A stretch of 64,000 bases of DNA, taken from positions 1 through 64,000 of the forward strand of contig DIDT01000063.1 in assembly GCA_002418285.1 (NCBI GenBank), in the 5' to 3' direction. The notes under the pieces are model-generated. The model was not told the DNA's origin and made no database searches. It saw nothing but the letters and a program-made list of their open reading frames with translations. Shown here one piece after another: positions 1 through 8,545 of the stretch. This stretch comes from Phycisphaerales bacterium UBA5793. Its GTDB lineage: Bacteria; Planctomycetota; Phycisphaerae; Phycisphaerales; UBA5793. Each line of letters starts with the position of its first letter. Within the stretch, counting starts at the first letter, position 1. Position numbers and translations under genes: made by a program.

Positions 1-45
1 GGGAGTGGCTCGCCTCCGTCGGAAAGCGACTGATGGCGTCAATAC

Positions 46-1497
46 TCAGCGCGACGCGGTTCCACCGTCTCGTTCGAGCGTGCCGAGGTCAACGGCGACA
101 CCACCTTCGGTGTAGAAGTCGGCGTTCAACTTGCCTTCGCGGACACTCGTGAAAACAAGTCCGTTGATCGCCATGGAGTCAGCGTATTCGCGATCACCAC
201 CGCCGGGTCCGGCGAATTCCGCATTCTGCACTTCCTGAACGTGGAAGTGGTAATGGAATGGAGCCAGATGCCCCGCCTGCACCATCGAACCCGGTGCGTA
301 AAACTTCTTGTCATGCGAGCGCTGAAGGGGCGGGTAGAGAATCGGGTGCGGCTGGCTGTCGACATAATCAACCAGTCCACCGTACTCGGTGCTTGTGTCT
401 TCGCGATCCCGCTGTGCCTGCGGAAACAGCTCTGACACCATAACGGGGTCAAAGACCATCGCATCGGCAAGGCGAACACACAAGAGGTCCGCCCATGACA
501 ATCGGGGCCCCCACTCGCGCAGACTTTGCGGTCCAGTGTTCATGGTGCGGGCTGACATGATGGCATCCGGGTGAAAGTGCGATCGCCCGACCCATCGAGC
601 CTGAAGATCCCCAAGCAGTGACTCCGTTGAAAGCGAGAGCCATTCGGGGTGGTACTCGGCCACACGCAACAACACGGCGAGGTGACGCAAGCGGAGATCC
701 TGCCGATTGTCCGCCGGCAGGGAAGCCACGATGTCTCGGCAGCGATTCCACCACTGCTCATGTTCGGGGTCGCGCAGGTCTTGCAGCCAGAGCACTTCCT
801 CGCGAGTGCGGGCAATCACGCCGAGCTCGACGTACCCGCGGCGCAAGTCGGTCAGGAATGGGTCGTCAGTCTTGAGGGACGCGAGGCGATCCTGCCAAAG
901 ATCCGGCTCGCCGAGCCGATTGAGCAGTTCCCAGGCGGCCAATCTCCACTGCGCATGGACGGCGTTGTCCGGTGGCGTCACGACAGCGTCGAAGACGATC
1001 TCACGGATGTCCTGCCCGGGATGGAGGTTCTGCAACGCCAGCCGTTCGGGCCGCGTTTCGTCGTCGAAGACCGGTGATGGTCGATAGAGCGATCGCACGA
1101 GCGAGGGCGTCAGGTCGACCCATCCTCGATCGGTGATCAACTGGCTGGCCCACTCGACGAATCCCCACGATGGATGCGTCGGCATTCGGTATTCGATGAC
1201 GGCCTTGGCTTCCTGCGGATTGTGCTCCTCCAACTGGCGCCAGGCGGTAGCGCGGAACTCGATGGCGTAGGACGGCCCACTGACGATTTCCTTCAGTTGC
1301 TCAATGCGGTTTGGATCATCAGGGTACTTCACACGCGCCTGTTCCATCGCCGCGAGATTCTCGTTTGTCGTGAACCGTGGATCGGTCATTGCGGCGATGG
1401 GATCATCGAATTTGCGAGGTCCGCTGCACGCGGTCGTGCAGAGGCATAGCACGACCAGCCCAAGCGGCGCCAGCCGCGCGCCGATGCGTCGGAGCAT
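46..1497 (-). CDS. Putative lipoprotein of unknown function
   Basis: I do not recognise the family. The 483-residue product starts at the ATG at 1497, where a basic n-region and hydrophobic stretch (APLGLVVLCLCTTAC) end in a Cys that fits a lipoprotein signal, so it is probably anchored in a membrane. The frame stays open upstream to 2094, but that extension is antisense to the Nfu-like gene and has no signal, so I reject it. The mature part is charged and rich in Trp, Arg and Glu, with helical segments but no cofactor or catalytic motif I can name. It ends with a TGA at 46. Diverges from the Nfu-like gene at 1681. The gene call is solid; the role is unknown. Confidence 0.75.
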   Translation of the reverse strand: MLRRIGARLAPLGLVVLCLCTTACSGPRKFDDPIAAMTDPRFTTNENLAAMEQARVKYPDDPNRIEQLKEIVSGPSYAIEFRATAWRQLEEHNPQEAKAVIEYRMPTHPSWGFVEWASQLITDRGWVDLTPSLVRSLYRPSPVFDDETRPERLALQNLHPGQDIREIVFDAVVTPPDNAVHAQWRLAAWELLNRLGEPDLWQDRLASLKTDDPFLTDLRRGYVELGVIARTREEVLWLQDLRDPEHEQWWNRCRDIVASLPADNRQDLRLRHLAVLLRVAEYHPEWLSLSTESLLGDLQARWVGRSHFHPDAIMSARTMNTGPQSLREWGPRLSWADLLCVRLADAMVFDPVMVSELFPQAQRDREDTSTEYGGLVDYVDSQPHPILYPPLQRSHDKKFYAPGSMVQAGHLAPFHYHFHVQEVQNAEFAGPGGGDREYADSMAINGLVFTSVREGKLNADFYTEGGVAVDLGTLERDGGTASR

Positions 1498-1680
1498 CGA
1501 ATGCTTCAACAAAAAACTTCTGTGTTGTGAACGGCTCCACAGGAACGCTGCTCGATGGATCATCGGGAATTGTAGGAAGCGGCCCCGAGCGAAGGTCTCT
1601 GGAATGCGTGCCGTCGCTCGATTACCATTGGGTGCGGTCGGCGCGGGCCGTCCGAGTCTCAATCCACCGACGGATACACC

Positions 1681-1929
1681 ATGGCCCCGACCGCGGAACC
1701 AAGTCTTTTTGAACAGGTTGAACGTGTGATCAACCTCATCCGTCCGGCCATGCAGGCTGATGGCGGCGATGTCGAGCTCGTCGAAGTCACCGAGAACGGA
1801 GTCGTGCGCATCCGCTTCCACGGGGCCTGCTATGGCTGCCCGTCCAGCACGCTCACGCTTCAATCCGGCATCGAACGCAACCTCAAGCAGCGTCTGCCGA
1901 TGATTACGGGCGTCGAACCGGTCTTGTAG
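1681..1929 (+). CDS. NifU C-terminal-domain (Nfu-type) Fe-S scaffold protein
   Basis: An 82-residue stand-alone Nfu domain. Nfu proteins hold a [4Fe-4S] cluster between two subunits and pass it to apo-proteins in the cytoplasm. Visible marks are the N-terminal helix region, the core GGDVELVEV (about residues 24-32) and the cluster motif CYGCPSS (about residues 48-54), with both Cys of CxxC present. The length is that of a minimal Nfu with no N-terminal A-type or NifU scaffold domain. No clear Shine-Dalgarno precedes the ATG at 1681; the next in-frame Met is inside the domain, so this start is needed. It is transcribed alone. The many Fe-S proteins at 28-38 kb are plausible clients, but that link is inference. 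Confidence 0.9.
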   Translation: MAPTAEPSLFEQVERVINLIRPAMQADGGDVELVEVTENGVVRIRFHGACYGCPSSTLTLQSGIERNLKQRLPMITGVEPVL

Positions 1930-2317
1930 TCTACGGCAATGCACCCCTTGACCCCGCCGCCGGCGGAGTGGGCTGACCGCTCCTGCGGCAATGGTGTCGG
2001 CGTGATTACGACTCCCATTGCCACCGGCGCGTTGTTCTGCCAAATTCCCCACCTGCGGACCAAGCTGTGGGTCGAGAACCTGACACGCGCTCATCAGCTC
2101 CTTCTCAATCGAATGAATGGAAACTCAGAGCTTGCAAGCTCGGCGATCCCGTGACTGGCGGGGATCACGAACCTGGCCGCATCGCTCCGGGGCATCGCGC
2201 CGACTTCAACATCCTGAACAATTCGCTATTCGATCACCATCCGGATTGGATTGGGATTCTTCCCATCGTGATTCGCTTCACTGCCACTCGCCGGCAAGAG
2301 ACGCAGCCATGAGTCAC
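1930..2317. other. Intergenic region between convergent nfu-like and trpD genes
   Basis: No convincing gene in these 388 bases; the short frames look like noise. The only structure I see is an 8-bp inverted repeat (GGCAATGG at 1987-1994, CCATTGCC at 2015-2022) with a 20-nt loop, about 60 nt after the Nfu stop. It has no T tract, so it is at best a weak terminator or mRNA 3'-end hairpin. Confidence 0.5.
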
Positions 2318-3355
2318 TCAGTGCCTATTGGATGAGTTGATGAGCGACGTGAGCGCATCGCGCGCCCGTCCGCTGGCGATCGCCTCGCGTGCTCTTTCGA
2401 CGCCCTGCGTCAAATCGTCCGCCAGCGCCGCGACTACCAGCGCGGCCGCTGCGTTGAGCACCACCATCTCCAAGCAGGGACCGGCCTCGCCGTTCAGCAC
2501 GCGGGTGATGATCCGAGCGGAATCGTCAAGATCAAGCGCGGCAAGGTTGGCATCCGGTCCGGTTGCTATGCCGATCTTCTCCGGCTCGCTCCGTTTGCTT
2601 CGTACGAGACCGTCTCGGCAATCGACAATTTCATTTGCTCCCGCGATTGACAGTTCATCCAGCCCGCCGTGGCCATGGACCACCATCGCGCGGTCCGAGC
2701 CGAGCCTGCCCAGCGCGTGGGCGAGCAAGTCCGCGAGCGGCGAGGCATAGACCCCGATGAGCTGGCGTCTGGCCCCTGCAGGATTGGTGAGCGGACCGAG
2801 CAGATTGAAGATCGTCGGGAAGCCCAGCGCCCGCCGCGCGGGCATGGCATGCTTGATCGCCGGATGATGGTGCACTGCGAAACTGAAGCACACCCCCGCT
2901 TCTTCAAGACACCGGGCCTGCACCTGCGGTGACGCTGCGACGTTGACGCCAAGCCGCTCGAGCACCTCCGCCGACCCACGACCGGTGCGCGAACGGTTGC
3001 CATGCTTGGCCACGATTGCCCCAGCTCCGGCGGCCACGAGCGCTGCGGCGGTGGAGACGTTGAATGTCTTTCGCGCGCCGCCGGTGCCGCAGGTGTCGAT
3101 CAGGCGGCTCCGCAACTCTGCGGCGACCGGCACGAGCGTGACGTGCTCGCGCATGACCCGAGCCGCTCCCACCAGTTCTTCGACTGAGGGGCCCCGCGAA
3201 GCGAGCATCGTAAGGAGCGATGCGATCTGAGCTGAATCGGCGCGTCCTGACATGATGATGGAAAACGCGTGGTACGATTGCTGCTCAGTCAGTGGCGCAC
3301 CGCCGAGGCGCTGAACAAGGAACGGTTGCAACTCGGTATGTGAAGCATCAGTCAT
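2318..3355 (-). CDS. trpD: Anthranilate phosphoribosyltransferase
   Basis: Catalyses transfer of phosphoribose from PRPP to anthranilate, the second committed step of tryptophan synthesis, in the cytoplasm. The 345-residue length is usual for TrpD. It has the all-alpha N-terminal domain, then the PRPP-binding CGTGG loop (about residues 89-93), the KHGNRS motif (about 117-122) and the RRALGFPTIFNLLGPLTNP block (about 173-191) that shapes the anthranilate tunnel. After KHGNRS the usual SSKSGSAD is RTGRGSAE, a mild variation. No other trp gene lies nearby, so the pathway genes are scattered. It converges on the Nfu-like gene and diverges from the lipoprotein at 3487. Confidence 0.96.
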   Translation of the reverse strand: MTDASHTELQPFLVQRLGGAPLTEQQSYHAFSIIMSGRADSAQIASLLTMLASRGPSVEELVGAARVMREHVTLVPVAAELRSRLIDTCGTGGARKTFNVSTAAALVAAGAGAIVAKHGNRSRTGRGSAEVLERLGVNVAASPQVQARCLEEAGVCFSFAVHHHPAIKHAMPARRALGFPTIFNLLGPLTNPAGARRQLIGVYASPLADLLAHALGRLGSDRAMVVHGHGGLDELSIAGANEIVDCRDGLVRSKRSEPEKIGIATGPDANLAALDLDDSARIITRVLNGEAGPCLEMVVLNAAAALVVAALADDLTQGVERAREAIASGRARDALTSLINSSNRH

Positions 3356-3486
3356 GTCGCGGCGATTCTAGGTACCTTGATCGAGCACATGACCCTGCCC
3401 CAGCGAAACCTGACCGACGATGGGCCCGTATCATCTCTCAGATCGATTGTGCACCACCGAGTGACTTCCAGTCACGGAGCGACTCC

Positions 3487-4512
3487 ATGAAGAACTCCTG
3501 GAACCTGGCGGCACTGCCGCTCACCATGTTAATGGTTGCCATGCTGTGTGGTTGCCTTGAACGCAAGGAACGCATCATCGTCAACGCCGACGGCTCGGCC
3601 GAGATCCGGTTGATCGTCGAAGGCGAAGACGAAAATGACATCACGCAGGGCGACCGGATGCCGCAGGCGGGAGGCTATTGGCTCGTGGAGAAGTCCACCC
3701 GGGAAACGCCGGAAGGCAAGCAGATTCACCGCCTCGCAGCGATTCGCCAGATCCCCGCCGGAGTCGATCTTCCATCGTCATATGCCGAGCGCAGCGAGCC
3801 AATGGAGAAGGCGTACCTTCAGTTTCCCAGCGAAATCACGATGGAAGAGCGCGTCGACGGTTGGTATTACCACTTTCACCGCACCTACGAACCCCGCGCG
3901 TATGCGCAGGTCGGGTTTCTCGAAGATGCCGTCAGCGAGCAGGCGAGCGCTTTCGCCGCCAAGCAGGATTCGGGACAGGAGATTGGGCTCGTGGAGTTCA
4001 AGGGCATCTCCGAACTGCTCGTGAAGGTCGCGATCGGCAAAATCGAGATTTTCGCCCGCAAAGCGTTTCTCGAAACGTGCCCCAACACGCCACAGGACGC
4101 CTGGCTCGCGGTCCACGATGCACTCGAGGAGTTGCGCAAGAGCGCCGACTATGACCGGTTGGCCGTACTCATCAAGAACGCTGACCAGCAGGACAACTCG
4201 CAACTGATGGAGGCACTGGCCGACGAGTTCGACAAGGTCACGATGGACACGATCATCTCCACACTGCAAACGAGCCCGTATGTGCGAGACACGGGCGCGT
4301 TTCGCAACCGATTCTCATTTCACAAGAAAGCCTACGAGATCACTCAGGACCTCGGCGACGATCGCTTCGAGGTCTCCGTGCTGATGCCTGGCACCATCGT
4401 GTCATACAACGGCGACACCAAAGTGAACAACGTCGTCACGTGGACTTTCCCGGGCAAGATGCTGTATGACCGCACGGTCGAACTGATGGTCACTTCGCGC
4501 GTGGCTCGCTAA
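3487..4512 (+). CDS. Putative lipoprotein of unknown function
   Basis: A 341-residue protein starting at the ATG at 3487 with a lipoprotein signal: basic n-region, hydrophobic LPLTMLMVAML, then the lipobox-like LCGC at about residues 19-22. The open frame reaches back to 3292 but that part overlaps the trpD start and lacks a signal. After the Cys comes NADGSAEIRLIVEG, a pattern of short beta strands seen in exported planctomycete proteins that start with 'xxxNxDGSG/A'. No enzyme motif is visible. It is probably a membrane-anchored periplasmic protein. It stands alone, converging on phoU. Function unknown. Confidence 0.8.
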   Translation: MKNSWNLAALPLTMLMVAMLCGCLERKERIIVNADGSAEIRLIVEGEDENDITQGDRMPQAGGYWLVEKSTRETPEGKQIHRLAAIRQIPAGVDLPSSYAERSEPMEKAYLQFPSEITMEERVDGWYYHFHRTYEPRAYAQVGFLEDAVSEQASAFAAKQDSGQEIGLVEFKGISELLVKVAIGKIEIFARKAFLETCPNTPQDAWLAVHDALEELRKSADYDRLAVLIKNADQQDNSQLMEALADEFDKVTMDTIISTLQTSPYVRDTGAFRNRFSFHKKAYEITQDLGDDRFEVSVLMPGTIVSYNGDTKVNNVVTWTFPGKMLYDRTVELMVTSRVAR

Positions 4513-4542
4513 CTCCAAACAGGACACTGAAGACGGACGATT

Positions 4543-5247
4543 CTACCCCGCCTTGTTTCCGCTCTGGGCACGCGGCGTCTGCATGCCGGGCTGCACGGTC
4601 TGGTGCCGCACGATCTGCCCCTCCTGCATGTAGATGATGTCCTCGGCCACGTTTGTGGTGTGATCGGCAATGCGTTCGAGAGCTCGCGATACGCCGAGCA
4701 TGTGGATCAATCGCTCGAGTTCATCGGGGGACTGCCGAATGCCCCGCTCCACGCGTGTGTACATCTCGCGATTGATGGCGTCCACTTCGTCGTCAGCCGC
4801 GAGCACCTGGTAGGCCAGCGCTCGATCGCCCTTGACCAACGAGTCGAGCGCCGTTTTGAGCATCAACTCGACCTTTTCGGACATGGCGAAGAAATCGAAT
4901 GGAATTTTCGTTGGCGCCTGGCTCGAGAGGTAGAAAGCTCGACTCGCGATGTTCGTCGCCAAGTCACCGATTCGCTCGAGATCGTTGTTGATCTTGAGCA
5001 CCGCCACGACGAAGCGCAGATCAGATGCAACCGGCTGGTGCAGCGCAAGCACCTTGAGGCATTCTTCCTCAAGTTCGACTTCGGCCCGATCGATTTCGGC
5101 GTCCGACTTGATAATCTGCGTGGCCAGCCGCGCGTCGCGCTCCTGCACTGAAAGAACCGCGCGGTGCACGCTTTCCTCAACGAGAGCGCCGAGCGACAGC
5201 AGTCGCTTCTTGAGGCGCTCGATTTCATGAACAAAGTGTTGCGACAT
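4543..5247 (-). CDS. phoU: Phosphate transport regulator PhoU
   Basis: PhoU links the Pst transporter to PhoR and damps the Pho response when phosphate is plentiful. The 234-residue protein shows two PhoU helical bundles: repeat one has the DAEIDRAEVELEEECL-type helix (about residues 49-64) and LRFVVAVLKINNDLERIGD, repeat two has DEVDAINREM and the matching ALERIADHTTNVAEDI. Those ERIxD/ExxxD stretches are the metal-binding faces of the family. A GGAAAGG Shine-Dalgarno lies before the ATG at 5247. It is the last gene of the pst operon, 39 nt after pstB. Confidence 0.97.
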   Translation of the reverse strand: MSQHFVHEIERLKKRLLSLGALVEESVHRAVLSVQERDARLATQIIKSDAEIDRAEVELEEECLKVLALHQPVASDLRFVVAVLKINNDLERIGDLATNIASRAFYLSSQAPTKIPFDFFAMSEKVELMLKTALDSLVKGDRALAYQVLAADDEVDAINREMYTRVERGIRQSPDELERLIHMLGVSRALERIADHTTNVAEDIIYMQEGQIVRHQTVQPGMQTPRAQSGNKAG

Positions 5248-5286
5248 GATCCGTGACCTTTCCGCATTGCCTCAGCCTGTGCGAGC

Positions 5287-6243
5287 TCAACCAAAGCGAC
5301 CTGTCATGTAGTCTTCGGTCTGTCTGCAACGAGGTTTGGTGAACATATCCAAAGTGGGCCCATACTCGATAAGTCTCCCCAAGTACATAAACGCCGTGTA
5401 GTCAGTTGTCCGTGCGGCCTGCTGCATGTTGTGTGTGACGATGAGAATCGTGTACTCGCCCTTCAGTTCCTGGATGAGATCTTCAATCTTGGCGGTCGCA
5501 ATCGGATCAAGGGCTGAGCAGGGCTCATCCATCAGCAAGACATCCGGGCTGGCGGCCACGGCGCGCGCTATGCAGAGCCGCTGCTGCTGTCCGCCGGACA
5601 TACCCAGCGCGCTTTCGTGCAGGCGGTCCTTCACCTCATCCCACAAAGCGGCGCCACGAAGCGATCTTTCGCAGACCTCCATGAGCACATTCTTGCGCTT
5701 CTCGCCATCGATTCGCAAGGGATAGACCACGTTCTCGAAGATCGACATCGGGAAGGGATTAGGCTTTTGGAAGACCATTCCCAGCGATTTGCGAAGTTCG
5801 ATGACGTTAATGTTGCGGCTGTAGATGTCCATGCCCCCGTACCGCATCGAACCCTCGGTTCGCACGTGATCGATCAGGTCGTTCAGGCGATTGACCGATC
5901 GGAGCAGAGTACTCTTGCCACATCCGGACGGACCGACCATCGATGTGACTTTTCCGTGCGGCACGTTCATCGAAACATTGAACAGCGCCTGTTTGGCTCC
6001 ATAGTACAGCGAGAAGTTGTCGATCTCGACGACTGGCGATTCGGTCTCGAGCGCTTCGTGGGTGACCGTCGTCGATTCGTCCTCGGCAACGGCTTCGAGG
6101 TGACCCAGCGAAGGCGCTCTGCGCTTCTCGCCGGCTCCATGGATCGATTGTTGAACGCGCGGCGAGCGATTTGGCATTGCTTGTCCACTCATATCTATCG
6201 CCCGTTGAGGGGGGCCATCCGCACTCATCACCGATTGCTTCAT
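5287..6243 (-). CDS. pstB: Phosphate ABC transporter ATP-binding protein
   Basis: The ATPase that drives phosphate import with PstA, PstC and PstS at the inner membrane. Walker A GPSGCGKST (about residues 107-115), signature MSGGQQQR, Walker B VLLMDEPCSALD and the switch His in VTHNM are all intact. PstB is usually about 250-270 residues; this one is 318 because of roughly 70 extra N-terminal residues, polar and apparently disordered, before the core begins at VVEIDNFSLYYG. Later in-frame Met codons (for example about residue 18 or 23) could be the true start, but the frame from 6243 fits snugly 18 nt after pstA. Confidence 0.95.
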   Translation of the reverse strand: MKQSVMSADGPPQRAIDMSGQAMPNRSPRVQQSIHGAGEKRRAPSLGHLEAVAEDESTTVTHEALETESPVVEIDNFSLYYGAKQALFNVSMNVPHGKVTSMVGPSGCGKSTLLRSVNRLNDLIDHVRTEGSMRYGGMDIYSRNINVIELRKSLGMVFQKPNPFPMSIFENVVYPLRIDGEKRKNVLMEVCERSLRGAALWDEVKDRLHESALGMSGGQQQRLCIARAVAASPDVLLMDEPCSALDPIATAKIEDLIQELKGEYTILIVTHNMQQAARTTDYTAFMYLGRLIEYGPTLDMFTKPRCRQTEDYMTGRFG

Positions 6244-6261
6244 GATACGGCGCTCCGCACC

Positions 6262-7167
6262 CTACGCACCCGCAAACCGCCTGGACTGGACGCGATGAAC
6301 TGTGAGTCGTACAACAAGATTGAGAAGGAAGATCAGGCCGATCAAGATCAGTATGCCGGCCCAGGCCAGTTGCTGCTGATCCTTGAACGGGCCGGTGGAA
6401 AACAGGAAGATCGCAACCGTGAGCGAAGGGAACGGCTGCTGTGGATCGAATGTCATGAAGCGGCTGGCGCCGGCCGTGAACAGCAGCGGCGCCGTCTCGC
6501 CGGCGACACGCGCCACGGCAAGCATGATGCCGGTAATGATGCTCCCCGAGGCTGTCGGCAACACCACGCGGAGAATGGTGCGAGCCTTGGTTGCCCCCAG
6601 CGCAATCGATGCTTCGCGATAACTGTTGGGCACCAATCGCACCATCTCTTCCGTGGTGCGGGCGACGATCGGTATCATGATAAACGCCAGCGCCAGGGCG
6701 CCGGCATAGCCATTCGCGTTCCCGACCGGCACGACTATCAGTTCGTAGCCGAGGATACCCACAACGATGCTGGGGACACCGGAGAGTACATCGGCGATGA
6801 ACCGCGTCGGCGCGCCCAGCCATGAATTGCTGCTGTACTCGGAGAGGTAAATCCCCGCGAGCATTCCAAGCGGGATGCCGACGACGCTCGCTAGCCCGAT
6901 GAGAATCCCCGTTCCCACGAGCGCATGAGACATGCCGCCCGGCGAGCCCGCCATGCCTTCCGCAATCTCGACCTTGGTAAAGAAATCCAGGCTGATGTGC
7001 GTGAAGCCCCTGGAGAGCAGGTAAAGCATGACCATTGCCAGAATGGCCAGAATCAGCAATGTGGATGCAACGCACAGACCCATGAACAGGCCGTTGCTGA
7101 AGCGCAGGTACTTCTGGTACAGCGGTCGAGAGCTTCGTCGAGGATTGCGTAAGGTGGATGATGCCAT
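6262..7167 (-). CDS. pstA: Phosphate ABC transporter permease PstA
   Basis: One of the two transmembrane subunits of the high-affinity phosphate importer. The 301-residue protein has six or so hydrophobic segments, the first at about residues 27-51, and the permease coupling motif EEMVRLVPNSYREASIALGA (about residues 177-196) that contacts PstB. A conserved YLSEYSSNSWLG segment is typical of PstA. Lies between pstC and pstB in the usual order with short gaps (38 and 18 nt), consistent with one operon. Confidence 0.96.
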   Translation of the reverse strand: MASSTLRNPRRSSRPLYQKYLRFSNGLFMGLCVASTLLILAILAMVMLYLLSRGFTHISLDFFTKVEIAEGMAGSPGGMSHALVGTGILIGLASVVGIPLGMLAGIYLSEYSSNSWLGAPTRFIADVLSGVPSIVVGILGYELIVVPVGNANGYAGALALAFIMIPIVARTTEEMVRLVPNSYREASIALGATKARTILRVVLPTASGSIITGIMLAVARVAGETAPLLFTAGASRFMTFDPQQPFPSLTVAIFLFSTGPFKDQQQLAWAGILILIGLIFLLNLVVRLTVHRVQSRRFAGA

Positions 7168-7205
7168 GTTTGTGCGGGAGTCAGCCGTCTATCGAATCCG
7201 GTTCG

Positions 7206-8339
7206 CTACGCTGCGGCCGAGGTTCGCGCTCCTTTGCCCACCACGAGCCAGCGAGCCACCACGTTGAAGATCAAAGACATCAGAAGCAGGATCAACGCCA
7301 CTTCACACAGTGACGAACGATGAATCTCAGTACTGGCCTCCGCGAACTCGTTGGCGAGCAGACTGCTCATGGTTTGGGCCGGCGCAAAGAGCGACGGTTT
7401 GATCTGGTTGTTGTTGCCGATCACCATAGTGATGGCCATCGTCTCGCCTGATGCACGGGCCAACCCGAGCATGACGGCCCCGAAGAGCGCCGAGCGGCTG
7501 TAGCGGAGCATTTCCCATGAACTCTGCCACCACGTCGCCCCCAGCGCCAGCGTCCCCTCGATCTGCGCCCGCGGAACGTTCCTGAGCACGTCGCGGCTGA
7601 TGGCCGTAATGATCGGAAGAATCATGATCGCGAGCACGAGCCCGCCCGTGAACAAATCACTTCCCGTCAGCGGGACTTCACTCGTGACCACTTTTGAGCC
7701 GCGCTTCACCGTTTCTTCGAAGAGCCAGCCGTTGACGCCGGGAATCCACGACAAGGCGCTGCGCAGCCCCGGCTCGATGTAGTTCTGCAAGAGCGGGCTG
7801 AGGACAAACAGCCCCCACATGCCAAACGCGATCGATGGAATTGCAGCGAGGAACTCGATGAGAAACGAGACGGATCCGATGAGCTTCTTCGGACACAACC
7901 TGACAAGAAACAGCGCGGTGCCGAAACTCAGCGGCACCGCGAAAACCAACGCCAACACCGAGCTGACCGCCGTGCCGTAGATGACGGGAAGTGCCCCGAA
8001 GCTCGGCGGGATCGTCTCCATCACCACCTCACCATCTTCAATGATGACGTGGCCGTCGCCGTCCTTCATCGGAACGTTCAGTTCGTTCGGTCGCCAGTCG
8101 CTGCTGAAGAGGAAACTCGTGCCGTATGCCTGTATGCTGGGCCAAGCCGCTGTGGTCAACACGGCGAGGAGTGCGACCAGCATCAGGATGACACTGATGG
8201 CGCCGATCCGCGCCAAACCGGCCATGATCGAATCCGAATTCACCGCATGACGGCGCATCTTCAGCGAACGCTGAGGGCGCGGCCCCGATGATCCGGTCCG
8301 AAAGGCTGAGAGTTCGGAAGCACTGGAAGTCTGTGACAT
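7206..8339 (-). CDS. pstC: Phosphate ABC transporter permease PstC
   Basis: The second membrane subunit of the phosphate importer. It is 377 residues, longer than many PstC proteins because of a Ser/Arg-rich N-terminal tail of about 40 residues and a periplasmic insertion around residues 195-225. The typical PstC features are present: LSFGTALFLVRLCP, FLAAIPSIAFGMWG and the coupling loop RDVLRNVPRAQIEGTLALGA. At its 3' end it runs into pstA after 38 nt. The 206-nt space before it, towards pstS, holds a long hairpin (8414-8474). Confidence 0.96.
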   Translation of the reverse strand: MSQTSSASELSAFRTGSSGPRPQRSLKMRRHAVNSDSIMAGLARIGAISVILMLVALLAVLTTAAWPSIQAYGTSFLFSSDWRPNELNVPMKDGDGHVIIEDGEVVMETIPPSFGALPVIYGTAVSSVLALVFAVPLSFGTALFLVRLCPKKLIGSVSFLIEFLAAIPSIAFGMWGLFVLSPLLQNYIEPGLRSALSWIPGVNGWLFEETVKRGSKVVTSEVPLTGSDLFTGGLVLAIMILPIITAISRDVLRNVPRAQIEGTLALGATWWQSSWEMLRYSRSALFGAVMLGLARASGETMAITMVIGNNNQIKPSLFAPAQTMSSLLANEFAEASTEIHRSSLCEVALILLLMSLIFNVVARWLVVGKGARTSAAA

Positions 8340-8413
8340 GATTGCGATCTACTGCACACCACCGTCAGCCGGCACCTGTTGGGCTCGGATCCGAATCAGC
8401 CAGAGAATGACGA

Positions 8414-8474
8414 TGCAGGATGGAGGCAGTGGAGTCGCATCGGTGTGTGCAATCTCCACTACATCCATCCTGCA
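8414..8474 (-). repeat. Long imperfect inverted repeat between pstS and pstC
   Basis: GCAGGATGGA (8415-8424) and TGGAG pair with CTCCA and TCCATCCTGC (8464-8473), giving an arm of about 20 bp with two mismatches and a loop of about 20 nt. It follows the pstS stop (8546) by about 70 nt and precedes pstC. In other bacteria hairpins here stabilise pstS mRNA or cut read-through, so that the binding protein outnumbers the permease; that role is inferred. There is no T tract, so full termination is unlikely. Confidence 0.6.
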
Positions 8475-8545
8475 ATTCGCACCATACTCGCGCCGTTGAC
8501 GGGCCTCCAACCAGCGAGTCAACCCAACGGCATGGTTCAAGATCC

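Noticed and set aside
1498..2094. Upstream extension of the lipoprotein gene
   Set aside because: Antisense to the Nfu-like gene, and it would bury the lipoprotein signal.
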